Shown here piece after piece: positions 1 through 12,562 of a stretch of 64,000 nt of DNA. The stretch covers positions 8,868,834-8,932,833 of the forward strand of contig CAKAKS010000060.1 in the NCBI GenBank assembly GCA_916700875.1, read 5' to 3'. Position numbers and translations under genes: made by a program. Position 1 is the first letter of the stretch. Each line of letters starts with the position of its first letter. The notes under the pieces were generated by a model, which ran no database searches, had not been told where the DNA came from, and saw only the letters and a list, made by a program, of their open reading frames with translations. Origin of the DNA: Sebastes aleutianus. Lineage: Eukaryota > Chordata > Actinopteri > Perciformes > Sebastidae.

Positions 1-154
1 TCCACCTGCTTGTATTTTAGTTTCTCTAGTCACTTAATTCAGGCTTTAAACTAAAGATACGGCTACGACAATAACTACAGAAACTTCTCAAAAGAAAACC
101 TGTAATCAAAAACATTTTCCGTCCGGCGAACCCGGTCACACGGGGAGGCAGGAA

Positions 155-283
155 ACAACAATCCCAATAAATCATATTACTGAATCGCAATATTGAAAGA
201 TTGCAATACATATCGAATCGGCACCCAGGTATCGTGATAGTATTGTATCGGGCGATAGGTGAATCGTCCCAGCCCTAGTTTTT
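155..283 (+). mobile_element. Right-end fragment of the CACCTATGTATCGCAAT family
   Basis: It matches the last 110 bp of the 45.1-kb element, ending GGTGAATCGTCCCAGCCCTA. This preserves a better terminus than the longer copy. Confidence 0.6.
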
Positions 284-1714
284 TATGTGCAGATTTAAAG
301 TGCATTAAAAACAGTGGATGGTAACCAGTGTAAGTTTGTGAGGTGGAGAGTCATGAATCAAACCTGTGAGCTTTTTTATGGCACGTTAACCTTCATACGG
401 AGGGATGGATGATGCGACACTAAGTCGAGAGGAGCCATGATCCGTATAATAAACATGGAAACACCTGATCCTCTCACACGCAAACAGATAAAACCAGTAC
501 AGACGCACGCGTCCCACAGAGCTCCCGACTGGAAACACAGCTGGTTCGCTGCTCCTCTGTCAAACACTCTCTTCTTACCTGCTGAGCTGATGGAAGTTTT
601 TCCTCTACTGCCACACATATAGTTTTACTAAGATTAAATACATAGGCACACTAACTAATGCTGCCTCTCAAACACACACAGCCAAGTGTCAGATCTTGAG
701 AAGCCTTCATGTGTTGATTAATGAAAGTCTGGATGAGACATCAGAGGACACACACACATATCACAGAGTCCCCTGTGATACTCTGAGTAGAGCAAAGTGC
801 TGATCAAGGCTGTGGCCTCTCTTTATACATCCCTCCATCTCTCTCTCCATATTCCTGCTGTTTCCAACCGTCTTCTCGCTCCCTGTTGTCATTCTGCAGC
901 TCCTTTTGGTTTTGACCTCTTCAGGTCTGACCCTGGTTACATGACCTCAACCAGGACCGACACAGAGGGCTTCTGGTTAAAAACATGACGCAATGCAACG
1001 CAGCGTCACCCATTCCTGGATGATGACTTTATGAAGTGAAAGGAGGGATTATACTGTTCACCTCACTGTTGTTGAGACAGAGGGATTGTCTCATACGACC
1101 GTGAAGTGTTTAACTGACCCGTGATTCATTTTCTGTACCTGAACCACACCAGTGCAACTCCTTTCTTTCTTTTTGTTGTTGTTTTAAAGCAATGCTTTGG
1201 ACAGTGGCTGTTGGCACCTTGATACAGAGGCACCGAGGAACTCTTTAGTGTCTGTATGAGACGCACCAGGCTTTCAATGTAAACCCATCCGCATCATTAT
1301 TAGACACTCAGAGCAACTGACGTAGTGTAAAGAGCGAAAATGTCCGCTGTGGGTGGGTGTTTATGTCCCGTGTGAAACCAAAAGCTGTCACGTGACGTTA
1401 CATCCATAGCTTACAACAAACTTACTTATTTGAACCCAAGCCTAAACCTAACTGCCACCGCTTCGCAACATTAGAATGTTAAAACGTTAATTACGTGCTT
1501 CTGCCCAAACAGCAAAATATGATGAGTAGGGATGAGATCACGTTGGCTGGACGTAAGCAACGGCCAAAACACTGTCCACCCCATGAGAGATGCATCAGAG
1601 GCATTTTCAACGTCTGCACCACCATTGCCTCTTCTAGTTCTGATGAAGAGTTAGATGCTTCACGTCCAAACTATGGCTCTCAGTCGATTAAAATATTTAA
1701 TCCCAATGAATCAC
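284..1714. other. Non-coding stretch, mostly unique
   Basis: There is no gene signal. A weak trace of the CCTAAACCTAA-type repeat lies near 1340-1460. Confidence 0.5.
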
Positions 1715-2318
1715 ACATTTTTTATCTGTTCAAAATGTACCTTAAAGGGAGATTTGTCAAATATTTAATACTCTTATCGACACGGGAGTGGACGAATATG
1801 CTGCTTTATGCAAATGTATGTATGTATGTATTTATTATTGGAAATCAATTAACAACACAAAACAATGACAAATATTGTCCAGAAACCCTCACAGGTACTG
1901 CATTTAGCATAAAACATATGCTCAAATCATAACATGGCAAACTGCAGCCCAACAGGCAACAACAGCTGTCAGTGTGTCAGTGTGCCGACTTGACTATGAC
2001 TTGCCCCAAACTGCATGTGATTATCATGAAGTGGGCATGTCTGTAAAGGGGAGACTCGTGGGTACCCATAGAACCCATTTTCATTCACATATCTGGAGGT
2101 CAGAGGTCAAGGGACCCCTTTGAAAATGCCCATGATAGTTTTTCCGCATAGTTTGAAGCGTTGATGGTTGGTACCAATGGATTACTTAGGTTTTCTAGGT
2201 TCATATGATACCAGTATCTTCACTCTAGCTTTAAAACTGAGTCCACTACAACCTAAAAAACGCAAAATGCGTTAAAGAAATTAGAGGCATTAAAGAAAAT
2301 TTGAAAATTTAGATTGAG
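1715..2318 (-). mobile_element. GGGCTGTCAA-family DNA element, copy 1
   Basis: This diverged copy shares blocks with a dozen other places in the window, such as TGCATGTGATTATCAT, GGGGAGACTCGTGGGTACCC and AGGTCAGAGGTCAAGGGACC. It is one of the longest copies but its terminal inverted repeats are eroded. The family looks like a non-autonomous DNA transposon; it has no coding capacity. The superfamily cannot be settled by eye. Confidence 0.7.
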
Positions 2319-2905
2319 CTGTGTTAAGAAGAACAATACTCTATTTCTGTCCAGTAACAGAGGTCAGAGTCACTGAATCTTCGGTAGTGCTGATGCTCCA
2401 CTAACCTCTTGCTTTAGATGTGAACTATTATGTGATATACAGCTCTACTGTTCTCACTTTTCACACTACGTATTAGCTTTGATCTGTATAAGGAGGACTT
2501 GATATCTCTTGTTGAAGTGTATCAGATGTTTTTTTCTCTATAAGAAAATAAGACACTCAGTGATAATGACAGCGCTGGTTCAGAGTGTGAACAGGGATTA
2601 TAGAAAAGAAGTGAACAGAGACGTCTTTTCTCTCCGGTTTAGTCGAGCTGTTCTTCCTGCTGTCCTGCTCCGACACACACTGATAATACAAACTGACTTC
2701 TTCCTCTCTCTCTCTATCTCTTCCTCTGTCTGCTGAGGGATGAACCGACAATCTGCAGACTTTACTTCTCCTCCAGTAACCGAACAGCAGCGATGTTTAC
2801 TTCAAGCATCCAGTCAGCTATTAACAGACACACCTCAGCTGTGTTTGTTATCATGTATGTGGGAGAAGTTACACATCTGTTTTCTGCATGTTAACCCTCC
2901 TCCCC

Positions 2906-2947
2906 CACACACACACACACCCACACACACACACACACACACACACA
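2906..2947 (+). repeat. CA microsatellite
   Basis: A CA run with one extra C. Confidence 0.95.
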
Positions 2948-3052
2948 AGGCCTCAGGGCTGCTACACATCATGGTGTCTGTTCATGTGTGTGTTGACGTG
3001 TCCTCGCTAATTGTCTCCCATCACACTCTGCTGCTGCTGTTCTCTTACAGCT

Positions 3053-3091
3053 GGATGGATGGATGGATGGATGGATGGATGGATGGATGGA
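3053..3091 (+). repeat. GGAT microsatellite
   Basis: Nearly ten perfect tetramers. Confidence 0.95.
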
Positions 3092-3284
3092 GCTACTGTA
3101 GACTTTACAAAGGGTTTTTTGTGTTTGCGAGGTGTGTCTCTCTCCTAGTTGCATGTGCATTTAAGGCTACATCCACACTAATACCTTTTTATTTTAAAAT
3201 GCAGAACTTTTGCTACGTTTATGCCAAGCGTCCACACTGGTCCGATGTTTTAGAACCCCTAAAACGGATAGATACAGAAATATC

Positions 3285-4345
3285 TTAACCCCCTGAGACC
3301 CACAGCAGACCCGTTTTTGTCTTTTTTAGGGAGGTGCAGGGGGCCTTTAGGGGGAGATAGCAGGTCAACAGGAGATGTCACATAGAAGTGGTGTACATCA
3401 TCTGAAAGCTGGGAACCTGAACATTAATTTGAGATGCTGCTCAGCACTGTGTGACAAGTTGTTCTAGTCAGTAATCAGAAATAAACATGAATGAATGAAT
3501 TAATGAATGAATTGAAATTAATTGTAAAAGTGTATAAGGGTTTAGAACATGATGATAGAAGTATATGATGGTCATTCCCATGCTCTATTATGTCTCATAA
3601 GTTGTTGCAGCAATTCTTGGGTTGATACCATTTGTTACACAGATTTGGTGCTAAATTTAACCATTTTTTACCACTCAAGAATTGATAAAAATGATCAATT
3701 ATCCCTCTAAAATACCACATTAAGACACCAAGACCTTGAGGAACACCATAGAAAAAGCCATGCTGTGATTTGGGATCAAAAACTTTTGACATTTGGAGAT
3801 TTCTGCAAGAATTGGATTTTTCGGCGATTGGATGGCGAGCACTTCTGTTGTGTAAACTGCTCAGAAACCCCCTTATTGTCAATCTAGCTACGAAAGCCAT
3901 CCATCCTCTGAATGCGCTAGGTCTCTAGATTGTGGCTGAAAAGTTTAATGAGGCTGTGATTATCCTAGAGGTCACCACAGGTCATGTTATACAATGAGGT
4001 CAAGATCCAAGGGACCCCAGTATGCAGAAATATTCAAACACCATTTTAGAATAGGAGACAATAACATGTTTATACTGCATGTAAAAAACTGCAAGTGATT
4101 ATCATAAAGTGGGCATGTCTGTAAAGGGGAGACTCGTGGGTACCCATAGAACCCATTTTCATTCACATATTTTGAGGTCAGAGGTCAAGGGACCCCTTTA
4201 AAAATGGCCATGACAGTTGTTCCTCGCCAAAATTAAGCGCAAGTTTGGATCGTTATTTAGCCTCCTTCACGACAAGCTAGTATGACATGGTTAGTGCCAA
4301 TTGATTCATCAGGTTTTCTAGTTTGATATTTGATGTACCTTCTGA
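3285..4345. mobile_element. Composite repeat (family B joined to GGGCTGTCAA family), copy 1
   Basis: The left 800 bp (from CCCTGAGACCC to the GGAGACAATAACA block) recurs at 48.9 and 53.6 kb. It runs without a break into the internal half of the GGGCTGTCAA family at the AACTGCA-GTGATTATCAT junction near 4090. The same junction occurs in copy 3, and copy 2 keeps the arrangement with a deletion. The minus-strand open frame across 3595-3900 is not credible as a gene (see rejected items). Confidence 0.7.
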
Positions 4346-4394
4346 ACCTGCTTAAGCCTCTGAAAGAAAGTTGTCTCAGTGGGTAAGTATCAAA

Positions 4395-4640
4395 CTAGGT
4401 CTCTTATTATAGGAAGTTACGTCACATCCGTAAGTTGAGTACCGTCACAGATGTACTTATTTGAACCCAAACCACGATCTATTCCTAATCCTAACAAAGT
4501 AGTTTTGTTGCGTATATCGCCCATTTCACAACATTAAGCGTGTATTCAAAACAGCGACCGTTACGTTTAAAGTACGACAGTATTAGACGGTAGGAAGGAA
4601 CAAACAACCTGTTTGGTCGTTTGGGTTGGAGGACGTGCTG
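4395..4640 (+). repeat. Diverged CCTAAACCTAA-type repeat
   Basis: GTTACGTCACATCCGTAAG, TTATTTGAACCCAAACCACGA and TAGTTTTGTTGC match other copies, weakly. Similar traces occur at 1370-1460. Confidence 0.45.
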
Positions 4641-5630
4641 TTCAGAAAGCAAACTGCCTGTTGATGGAGGAAGTGAAGGAGTGGTTGGAGGTGGAGGATT
4701 CAAATGTTCAAAGGTCGGAGGATGACCGAAGTGACTTTGAGTTGAGAACAAAGAAGAACCTCTATCGAGAGGTTTTAAGAGCAGCGATATGTCAGTTATA
4801 TCCAGCAGCACTTCATGACCTTCGCTCATCCCCGCGGCGTGGAGAATCACGTTAACAACCTGAACGTCTCCAGAGTGCCGACCCGTCACTCAATATCCAT
4901 CATGACACTCCTCCTCGTCCTCCTTCTCCTCCTATCTTCCTCCTCTCCCTCGGGCTCTGATTCCTCTCGCGGCCGACCCCCCGGAGTAGATCGTCTCTCC
5001 GTCGGGTGAAAGGACAGACGGAGAGACGAATGAAGTGGCACTCTCGGCTCTCTCTTCCTGCGCTCCAAGTCAAGGTCGCGGTACAGATTTAAAGAGAGCT
5101 TATCTGCTCTGAACTGGTCTCTTCAGGGGGATCAGGGGCCGGAGTCAGGAGGGAAATGGTGATCCCTGTCCTCCAGAATACCCCTCCCACCACCACCACC
5201 ATCTCCCTGGGCTACTTTTACACTTTGCCTGGAACTCTTGATACTCTGTCTACTTATCACTATACCTCATGCATGTCTGGCCATCCTTGAAGAGAGATCG
5301 CTTGTTGCTCGGATACGGTGTCATGGACATTTAACGCGTGTGATAAATCAACAATTTCAATAACTTTTTCAAATATTCTTTCACACACACATACGGGCAT
5401 TTGGGGTCTCTAACATTGTTGTTGAAGGTGCAAACACTGGAGGCAGAGGTCCAAATATGACGGCGGCCTGGGCAGAGCATGACGTTACTCTGTATAAAAG
5501 AATAAAAAATAATCTTTACTCTGCTTTCATGCCATAATTTGAATCGTGAGATATGGAAAGATTCACCCTCTTATTGACCACGTGTTTACTGTGACCGTAT
5601 TGGTCGCGCCGGGGTACCCAGTGCATTAGA
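4640..5630. other. Non-coding stretch
   Basis: It is unique-looking, with a CTCCT-rich patch at 4910-4950. The frames lack splice or domain support. Confidence 0.45.
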
Positions 5631-5835
5631 AAGTGACGCCAACGGGGTCTTGACCAAGCGTCAGTATGTGACGAGTTGGTCTGTCTGACAGGAAACTGGA
5701 AATTTGGGTTTTTAATCGGCCTCGGGCCCAAAACTGCTGCCGTGGTTCGAGCTCGGGTCGGGCTTGAACAGAAACTCTGCGGGTTCTTGTGAAGTCGGGC
5801 CTGATATTTTGGGCCCGATCATCATCACAGCTCTC
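5630..5835. repeat. GGGCCCGA-rich probable repeat
   Basis: CGGCCTCGGGCCCAAAACTG and TGATATTTTGGGCCCGATCA face each other around a CGGGTCGGGCTTG core, like an inverted-repeat element common in fish. A single copy is seen here. Confidence 0.35.
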
Positions 5836-5971
5836 CCGCTGAGACGTTTTAGTTTTGTTGCTTTAATTAGAGGTTTACTTTCAAAAGAAGAAAAGACTTG
5901 ATTCTGTCAGACAGGCGGCAGCAGTGCAGTACGTGTGCTTCAATAAGAAGAACGGCTTTAATAACGGCTTC

Positions 5972-5975
<4 letters not shown>

Positions 5976-6012
<37 letters not shown>
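5976..6012 (+). repeat. CA microsatellite
   Basis: A perfect CA run of about 18 units. Confidence 0.95.
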
Positions 6013-6013
<1 letters not shown>

Positions 6014-6514
6014 CTTACTTACTTCCTGCTTATCACCTCTTGCTAAGCCGTCGGAGAGAAGATATTATGGACATTCAACATTTTCAGGAGGCAGCTTGGT
6101 TTCCAGCAGTAAAAGCAGTATTTTTGTGTGAGTCTAAGCAAATATTACCCTGAACTTCCTGTCAACCTCCCCCCACCCCCCCCCATCCTCCATCCTCCAT
6201 CCTTTACATTTAATTCCCTCCCCGCTGTCCCTCGTCGCCGATGATTCAGAGCAGCAGTCTGAAGAGTTTCTCTCCTCTTTATGATACTGATAATAAAAAT
6301 GTTTAGCAAACACATTTGTGGATTTACACCAGCAGGAGCTTTTATTACACGTGTATTTCTACACGGCGGTTGAACGGGTTTATCAGTCTGAAGGGTAAAT
6401 ATATATATTTCCAAAAATATCCTCCACTCCCAAACTTGTCTTCACTTTTCACCGATATTCTCACTTTCCAACAGTGATGCTGGAGCTTTTAGAGAACTAA
6501 CCCTCTGTAGGCAG

Positions 6515-6910
6515 GATCAGCCCGTTCACACGAAAAGGAATATAAATGCCACGATAATGCATACGGCGTTTAGCGTGCAATAAGTACGTCTTTCTTGATT
6601 TCCGCGTGTCTTTTGTACGCCATGTATCCTGTATTGACTGTAACATAAACACATCCGTGTATAGATGCTACGGTAGGAGTTAGTGACATAGTATAAAAAG
6701 AGAGAAAGACCACTTATGTTTACCTATGTATTACCTAATCACATACTTAACCAGGAGACCCGTGTTTGAGACCGTTGTTGACCGGTGTTTTGTTTTGTAA
6801 GTTAGTGACGTTTGTGACATGTTTTTTCCGTAGTTGTTTCCGTACATGTTTTACTTAGTTTACCTACTTATTTTAAGCCCAACCATGATGTTTAGTTTAT
6901 TATAGCCCCG
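6515..6910 (+). repeat. Diverged repeat with GATAATGCATACGGCGTTTAG block
   Basis: TTAGCGTGCAATAAGTACGTC and the later TTTTAAGCCCAACCATGATG block resemble parts of 11345-11475 (inverted) and 61990-62050. The family is old and no ends were identified. Confidence 0.45.
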
Positions 6911-7315
6911 CGACAACGTAGTCGGTTTAGCGTCCTTCCGTCCGTTCGCGAGTCACACTTTTGTTTCCGGAGCAGAACTCGGAAACTATTTAACTTAGGA
7001 ACTTCAAATTTGGTATGATGGTTGACAGTGTGGTGTAGTTGTGCCTTTTGGGGGTTAGAAGTCCAGGGTGCCCAACATTTTTGCAATTTTGGCCAAAAAC
7101 TGTGATTTTTTTCGACTTCTATTTCATTTCTGGAGGAGAACTCAAACTCTTGTCTTCTACTGACTTTATCCTGAGGAAGGTGAGCTAATAACAAGCTAGA
7201 TTATGCTCAATAGACTAATTCCATTAGTTCCAAAAGGGCAAAACCGTTGGCCCTACTTTAGTAGGGGTCAAGCAGTGAGCGGGGGTATGTGAGCCATGCT
7301 CACTTTTGCCTTGTT

Positions 7316-7463
7316 TAGTCAAGCAAATACTTGACAAATCTCCATTTAAGGTAGATTTTGAACGGATAAAAAAAATGTGTGATTAATGTGCGATTAATCG
7401 CAATTAATCACGGACAATCATAGAATTAATCTCAATTAAATGTTTTAATCGATTGACAGCCCT
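7316..7463 (+). mobile_element. GGGCTGTCAA-family fragment (3' end)
   Basis: It carries the AAATACTTGACAAATCTCC block, the alternating GATTAATCGCAATTAATC stretch and the terminal ATCGATTGACAGCCCT. The 5' four fifths are missing. Confidence 0.7.
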
Positions 7464-7776
7464 ACTTTTTAACAAATATTGAGCATTTTTAAAATATACT
7501 TTATTTTCTTATCCTTGTTCTGAACCTGCCATAAAAAGTATTTCAGTAACCTCATGAAAACGGCGAAGAATAAGAAATAAAAATGAAATTATAAAAACAT
7601 AAACAAGTTGCACGTCATTTAAGACTTTTGTATAAACACTCGAATCGTTATTGTCACCCACAACTGAAATTTTGTAAATCACAGAGTTGTAGCATCATCT
7701 GTGTGTGTGTGTGTCTATCATGGTGGTCACACCAGAAGGTCTGCCTCTGATGTTCCAGTCTGACCAGTCCATCTGC

Positions 7777-7782
7777 CACACA

Positions 7783-7813
<31 letters not shown>
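7777..7813 (+). repeat. CA microsatellite
   Basis: A CA run with one extra A. A short TG run lies at 7701-7714. Confidence 0.9.
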
Positions 7814-7869
7814 TCATTACCAGCTGTCACACAGCGGTCCCATGGTACCTGACCCATATGCCTCCTTCA

Positions 7870-8655
7870 ACACATGGACACATATTCATACACACACACA
7901 TGCTGTAAATTAATGTAAAACATGCATGCACACGCACACTGAAAGGTATAGTAACAGAAGAATATGTAAGTGATGACACACAGGTGTTATCCATAGTGAC
8001 AAAGAGTCTAGAAGCAAAGAGGTGAAACTCTGGTGCTTTTTTGACAACAACGCTGTCGCCATTTTGGACTGAAAGTGCCACTGAGTCTGTGTCCATGAAT
8101 GTATAAAGAGACGTCTATAAATCAGAGGATCATTTTTTGAGGTAAATCAACTTCTCAGAAGGAACACTTAAAATAACCCTCATTTAAATCATTATGTCCT
8201 AAAAGTAGTGAAATGAACTAACAGCTGATTCCAGAGTTATTTTCCTCGCCATAATGAACGTGCATCAGACCAACAGGATCTATCTATTATCTTCTAATAC
8301 ACCCATGGGCTGTATGCTGTAAGCCTGTACCGTGGTGGATGTATTAACGTCTCTGTTTCCAGACAACCGGCTATCGGCCAGTAGCTAGTAGTGCTAGTAG
8401 CATGACATCAACAAAATTTAATGGAGTTTTAGGCTTTTTACTAACACGCAGGGCAAAAGCACAGGACATAACCTCTTCTACATCCATGGTCTGTGGTCTA
8501 TTGGACTCAATTTTGGATCCTTGACATGAAAAAGTTTGAGATTTCTCTCAAAATCTGTGTGCTGGATTTTTATAACTTCCATTTATGTCCATCGCTCTCT
8601 TTATGTTCCTCTGGGAAGCAGCCGGGCTAAAAAGGTTAATAAATAAATAAGTAAA
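7870..8655. other. Non-coding stretch
   Basis: There are no recognisable features beyond short repeat-like words such as CCATTTTGGACTGAAAG near 8060. Confidence 0.45.
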
Positions 8656-8659
8656 TAGT

Positions 8660-8893
8660 TATAATAGTATGCATATTTATTATATTTGTATTGTTCAACA
8701 CAGGCCATTTCAGTAGAGACATTAAATATGACAATAGAATATGAATAATTTAATTTTACTTTTGTACGGCTCTTTGTAGGCGGACGTTTTACTGGCGTCC
8801 GGTAGTCGCTATCAGTCCAAAATGGTGGAAGCGTAGCTCTGCTGCTGGGTGCTGGTGTTGCAATGGAACGATCAATTGACTTTCACTTCTAAT
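8660..8893 (+). repeat. Interspersed repeat with TCCAAAATGGTGGAAGCGTA block
   Basis: It ends in CAATTGACTTTCACTTCT and includes the ACTTTTGTACGGC and GTAGCTCTGCTGCTGGG blocks. All match, in reverse complement, the sequence at 17462-17690. Confidence 0.65.
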
Positions 8894-9045
8894 CAATATA
8901 CGTTCTTTACAGTAGTGTCCCCACTTTCCAAACGTGTCCTCACAAAGATAGAAATACAAGACACACACATACATACATGACCTACTGGCCTGACAAGTGA
9001 AAACACACATGTAGAGGTTGATATAACATGACAATGAACCTGAGC

Positions 9046-9046
<1 letters not shown>

Positions 9047-9080
<34 letters not shown>
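9047..9080 (+). repeat. CA microsatellite
   Basis: Seventeen AC units. Confidence 0.95.
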
Positions 9081-9081
<1 letters not shown>

Positions 9082-9165
9082 GCAGTAACATTAAAGGACT
9101 AAACTTTATTTGGGAGTCACACGGCGCTTCAGGGACGACACAGGTGTAGATGTCCACACCCTCCT

Positions 9166-9170
<5 letters not shown>

Positions 9171-9257
<87 letters not shown>

Positions 9258-9271
9258 ACACACACACACAT
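9171..9271 (+). repeat. Long CA microsatellite
   Basis: About 100 bp of CA with one ATAC interruption near 9252. Confidence 0.95.
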
Positions 9272-9369
9272 ACCTCTTCCTGGTAATCCAATATGAAGCA
9301 GGTTTTTGTTTGCGACACCATGGCCTCAAATCAGCTCTGACAGGACGACCGCTACTCTCTCACACCCCG

Positions 9370-9372
<3 letters not shown>

Positions 9373-9404
<32 letters not shown>
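9373..9404 (+). repeat. TG microsatellite
   Basis: Sixteen TG units, opposite in strand to the CA tract 100 bp upstream. Confidence 0.95.
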
Positions 9405-9405
<1 letters not shown>

Positions 9406-9654
9406 ACCGTGCCAACCAGTCCAGCCACCACAGTCTGCTAACACCTAGCTCATCTGTGTGTGTGTCTGTTTATACCCTGTTTGTGTTCAGTGTTATTGTG
9501 ACTCTGTTTAGTTTTGTGTTTGTACCAAAAGAGACTGAGAAAAACTGTATACAGCGTATCATGAAAACACTGTAATTACATTAACCACGAATGAAAGTAT
9601 ACTCTTGAAAAAAGTATAATACCCAGTAGGGTTGGGCGATTGGATGAATATACT

Positions 9655-9742
9655 GAAGAACTACTGAATTTATGACTCTCATTCTTCTAATCTGACATAG
9701 TGACCATCCTAACCGTCAGAAATATCGTGTAGTCTGATCCTG
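9655..9742 (+). mobile_element. End fragment of the Harbinger-like family
   Basis: TTATGACTCTCATTCTTCTA, AATCTGACATAGTGACCATC and CGTGTAGTCTGATCC match 39424-39495. It abuts a different repeat at 9755. Confidence 0.6.
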
Positions 9743-9754
9743 GCATAAGTAAGG

Positions 9755-10115
9755 AGGTCTATGCTACTTTATCCAAATCAGGGGCTTCCAGCACGACTCG
9801 TCGCCTCTGGAAACTCCCGAAAAACTTTTAAACTAACCGCTGTCGATCCAAAATAAAGACAGATTCATCAACTGCATGGCTTATTTCTCATATTTTCAGA
9901 AACACATAAGTATTTTGGTAATATACGAGAAAGGAGGAACTTTTTCCAAACGAGCCGCCATGTTGGTTCCGGTTTGACAGCTGGGAGCAGCAGCCCACGA
10001 GGAAAATTGTTCGTCCAATCAGGTGCCTTCTGTCTACTGGCAGCCCGTCAAGCGTCCAATGCTGGGAAGCGAGGCGATCCCTTGCGTCCAAAACCGCTCC
10101 TATGGACACGTACTA
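9755..10115 (+). repeat. Interspersed repeat with GGAAACTCCCGA and CCATGTTGGTTCCGG blocks, copy 1
   Basis: It matches 52045-52365 in order: AAACTCCCGA-AAACTTTTAAAC, GATCCAAAATAAAGACAGAT, CATGTTGGTTCCGGTT and GTCCAATCAGGTGCCTT. Confidence 0.65.
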
Positions 10116-10598
10116 TTAGATTTATTAGTAATGTTGATGTTAATTTAGACTTAAGGCCGTGTTAGCTTCATTATAAGGCTCAAATATGTTTTGCGGCTCC
10201 AGACAGATGTTTCTTGTTTTTTGTTTGGTCAAAAAATGCTCGTTTGATAGTCAAAGTTGCCGACCTCTGACCTCTGCTATGTGCGAGTGTACCTGCATGT
10301 CGCGTTCGTATCGTATATGAATAAAATATATACAGAGAGAATATTTCTGAGACACAAACATGGAAAAGCTATGAACACACACAGACACACTCCCTGCTGA
10401 ACAGAGATGTACTGGAGGTGTGAGGACATTTCTATCTACACGCCTGCTGACTTATTGATGCCACTTGTCAAATATAAATGCATCGTAGTGATCCAGCGGA
10501 GACACCGAGACGGAGAAGAAGAAGAGGAAGAAGAGAGGATGTTTCTCTGTCGCTTCTCCCCTCTGGAGCTTGTTGGTTTTTCTGTCTGATGTTCAGGG

Positions 10599-10648
10599 AT
10601 GAGGAGGACGAAGACGAGGAGGAGGAGGAGGAGGAGGAGGAGGAGGAT
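10599..10648 (+). repeat. GGA microsatellite
   Basis: GGA/CGA trinucleotides; the Glu- and Ser-rich frames across it are artefacts. Confidence 0.9.
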
Positions 10649-10961
10649 TTCAAAGTGGCTTCCAGGCTGGAGAGTGTTTTATTGAAGATATGTGGCGCCC
10701 ATTTTGTTGTCTTCTTTGTTGTTGTTTTAGCCTTTAGGGCAGCGTCGGTCACACACACACACACACATTGGTTGAACCATAACAGAGGAGGATGTTGGGT
10801 ATCTAGAATTTGAAATGTTAAGTATTGGTATTCTTTTTAGTTTACTGATCAGCATGCACAGAGTGTTGAAGAATTAGTTGTTTTATTTCATAAAATATTT
10901 TGTTTTCAAGAAGTTTCCAGTATTACTTGTAAGACTTTTATCACGTGACACATTACTAACG

Positions 10962-11258
10962 TGGCGACACGGTGCAATGGTTAGCACTGTCGCCTCACAG
11001 CAAGAGGGTTCCAGGTTCAAACCCGCCTTGGGGCCCTTCTGTGTGGAGTTTTAATGTTCTCCCCGTGTTAGCGTGGGTTTTCTCTGGGTTCTCCGGTTTC
11101 CTCCCACAGTCCAAAGACATGCAGGTTAGGTTCATTGTTGACTGTCTGGAGACCTGTCCAGGGTGTACCCCGCCTTCGCCCAATGTCCGCTGGGATCAGC
11201 TCCAGCCCCCTGGCGATAAGGGGTTACAGATAATGGATGGACGTCACCAACGTAACTT
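10962..11258 (+). mobile_element. tRNA-derived SINE
   Basis: The copy begins GGCGACACGGTGCAATGG and has an A-box-like TGGTTAGCACTG and a B box GGTTCAAACCC about 40 bp later, the split pol III promoter of a tRNA-derived head. The body contains TGTTCTCCCCGTGT, CCTCCCACAGTCCAAAGA and CAGCTCCAGCCCCC and ends near a GGATGGA run, as in a very common fish SINE type. A stretch of the usual body between GCAGGTTAGGTTC and CTGTCTGGAGACC appears deleted. No clear target-site duplication is seen. Confidence 0.75.
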
Positions 11259-11259
11259 A

Positions 11260-12560
11260 CAAAACAAAACAACAGTGTCTTGGTTGAAAGTTGTTTGTTT
11301 GTTGGACTCACCCACCTCCCCACCATCAGTAGTCTCTCTCTCTTTTTATTCTACTTTAATTACATGGATGCGTTTACATTGCAGTCAGTAGAGCCTACAT
11401 GGCGTACAAATGACACACCAAAAGCAAGAAAGGCGTTCTTATTGCACGCTATCTTTTTGCCAACGGGGCTGGTTCATGAGGTGAGAGAGTAGATGGAATT
11501 TCATCTTCACTGTACGTACAAATAATGGACAACATGATGTGTGAATACGTTGGTTTCAAGCATCGACTGTGGTGAATAAGTCTCAGACGTCCCTCTGAAC
11601 TCAGTTTGCAGGAAGAAATGTTAAAGCATCTGGGTTACAAACTGAGTGATTGAGTGAGGCGTCCTCCTCGACTGTGACTGGTGAGGTTTCTGCAGGTGTG
11701 TTGATGAGTTTCAGTCTCTAAAACAAACAGCAGGCAGCTCCGTCATCACCGACGCTGGAAACTCTGAACCTGCTTCACTTTGTTAAATGAGACGTGAAGA
11801 AGCGGAGGTGTTTGTGTTGGAGGTCGTCTCACATAGTAACAGAATCAGAGCTGATGACAGACGCCCTGCAGCTGAAACCCCAACACGTCTTTAAAGAGGT
11901 TTAAACACAAGATCTCTCTACAGACTTAAATCTGTCGTTTTTCTAATGAACCCTGGTATTGTTCTGGTCTGCGATGAAACGGTGTATAAACCAGGTCAGA
12001 GTGTTGGGATGTGTCAGCTGCGGTAAACGTCCCGCTCCAGCAGCAGCAGGGTGACACTGCCCTGTCAACACGCCAGCCAGTGACTCCATTTCCCAGAAAA
12101 CACTGCTCAGAAGTGACTTCTCGGATAACACAGTAGGTGTCAGGAGTTTAAGACGTGGTGACAGACGCAGGGATGTGATGGATCGGAGCGAGCCGTCGGG
12201 CCGACAGCAGCCGTGTGGGCACGTAGAGACAGGTTTATTTGGTGACAGAGACAAACTGTTCTAGAAGGTCACACGGTCAACGTCTGATCAAATGTCTGTT
12301 TGAACCAGATTATCTATTAATCTACGATTAAGGTTTCTGATGTTTGTTGTAGGTTATCGGGCGTCATTACAAACCTTTAGAAACAGATCAGTAAGCTACT
12401 ATTCACAGAACTGAACCCGTGTGTCGGACCGCGGTACTGCACCAGTTTACCCATAGACCTCCACTATAAAAGCTGTCTGTAAAACTGATGAACTTGTCAA
12501 TCAATTTTCAAAAAACTTCAAAATATCGCCCCTAAGGGAATATGAGCAAACCTTTTTTTT
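11260..12560. other. Non-coding stretch
   Basis: The first 220 bp resemble the inverted 6.5-kb repeat (TTATTGCACGCTAT). The rest is unique with no gene signal. Confidence 0.45.
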
Positions 12561-12562
12561 TT

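Larger units (their letters stand above)
2320..3284. other. Non-coding stretch with microsatellites
   Basis: Apart from CA and GGAT tracts nothing is recognised. The 182-codon frame runs through both microsatellites. Confidence 0.5.

Noticed and set aside
3595..3900. 101-codon minus-strand frame that is partly preserved in the repeat copy at 53913-54107
   Set aside because: Of the roughly eight base differences between the two copies over the shared 64 codons, about seven change the residue. That is what neutral drift in a repeat gives, and the third copy (49.3 kb) has deletions that break the frame.
9106..9329. Cys/Val repeat frames
   Set aside because: Translation of CA/TG microsatellites. 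The same applies to all Cys-Val and His-Thr frames in the window.
10972..11391. 139-codon frame
   Set aside because: Most of it is translation of the tRNA-derived SINE.
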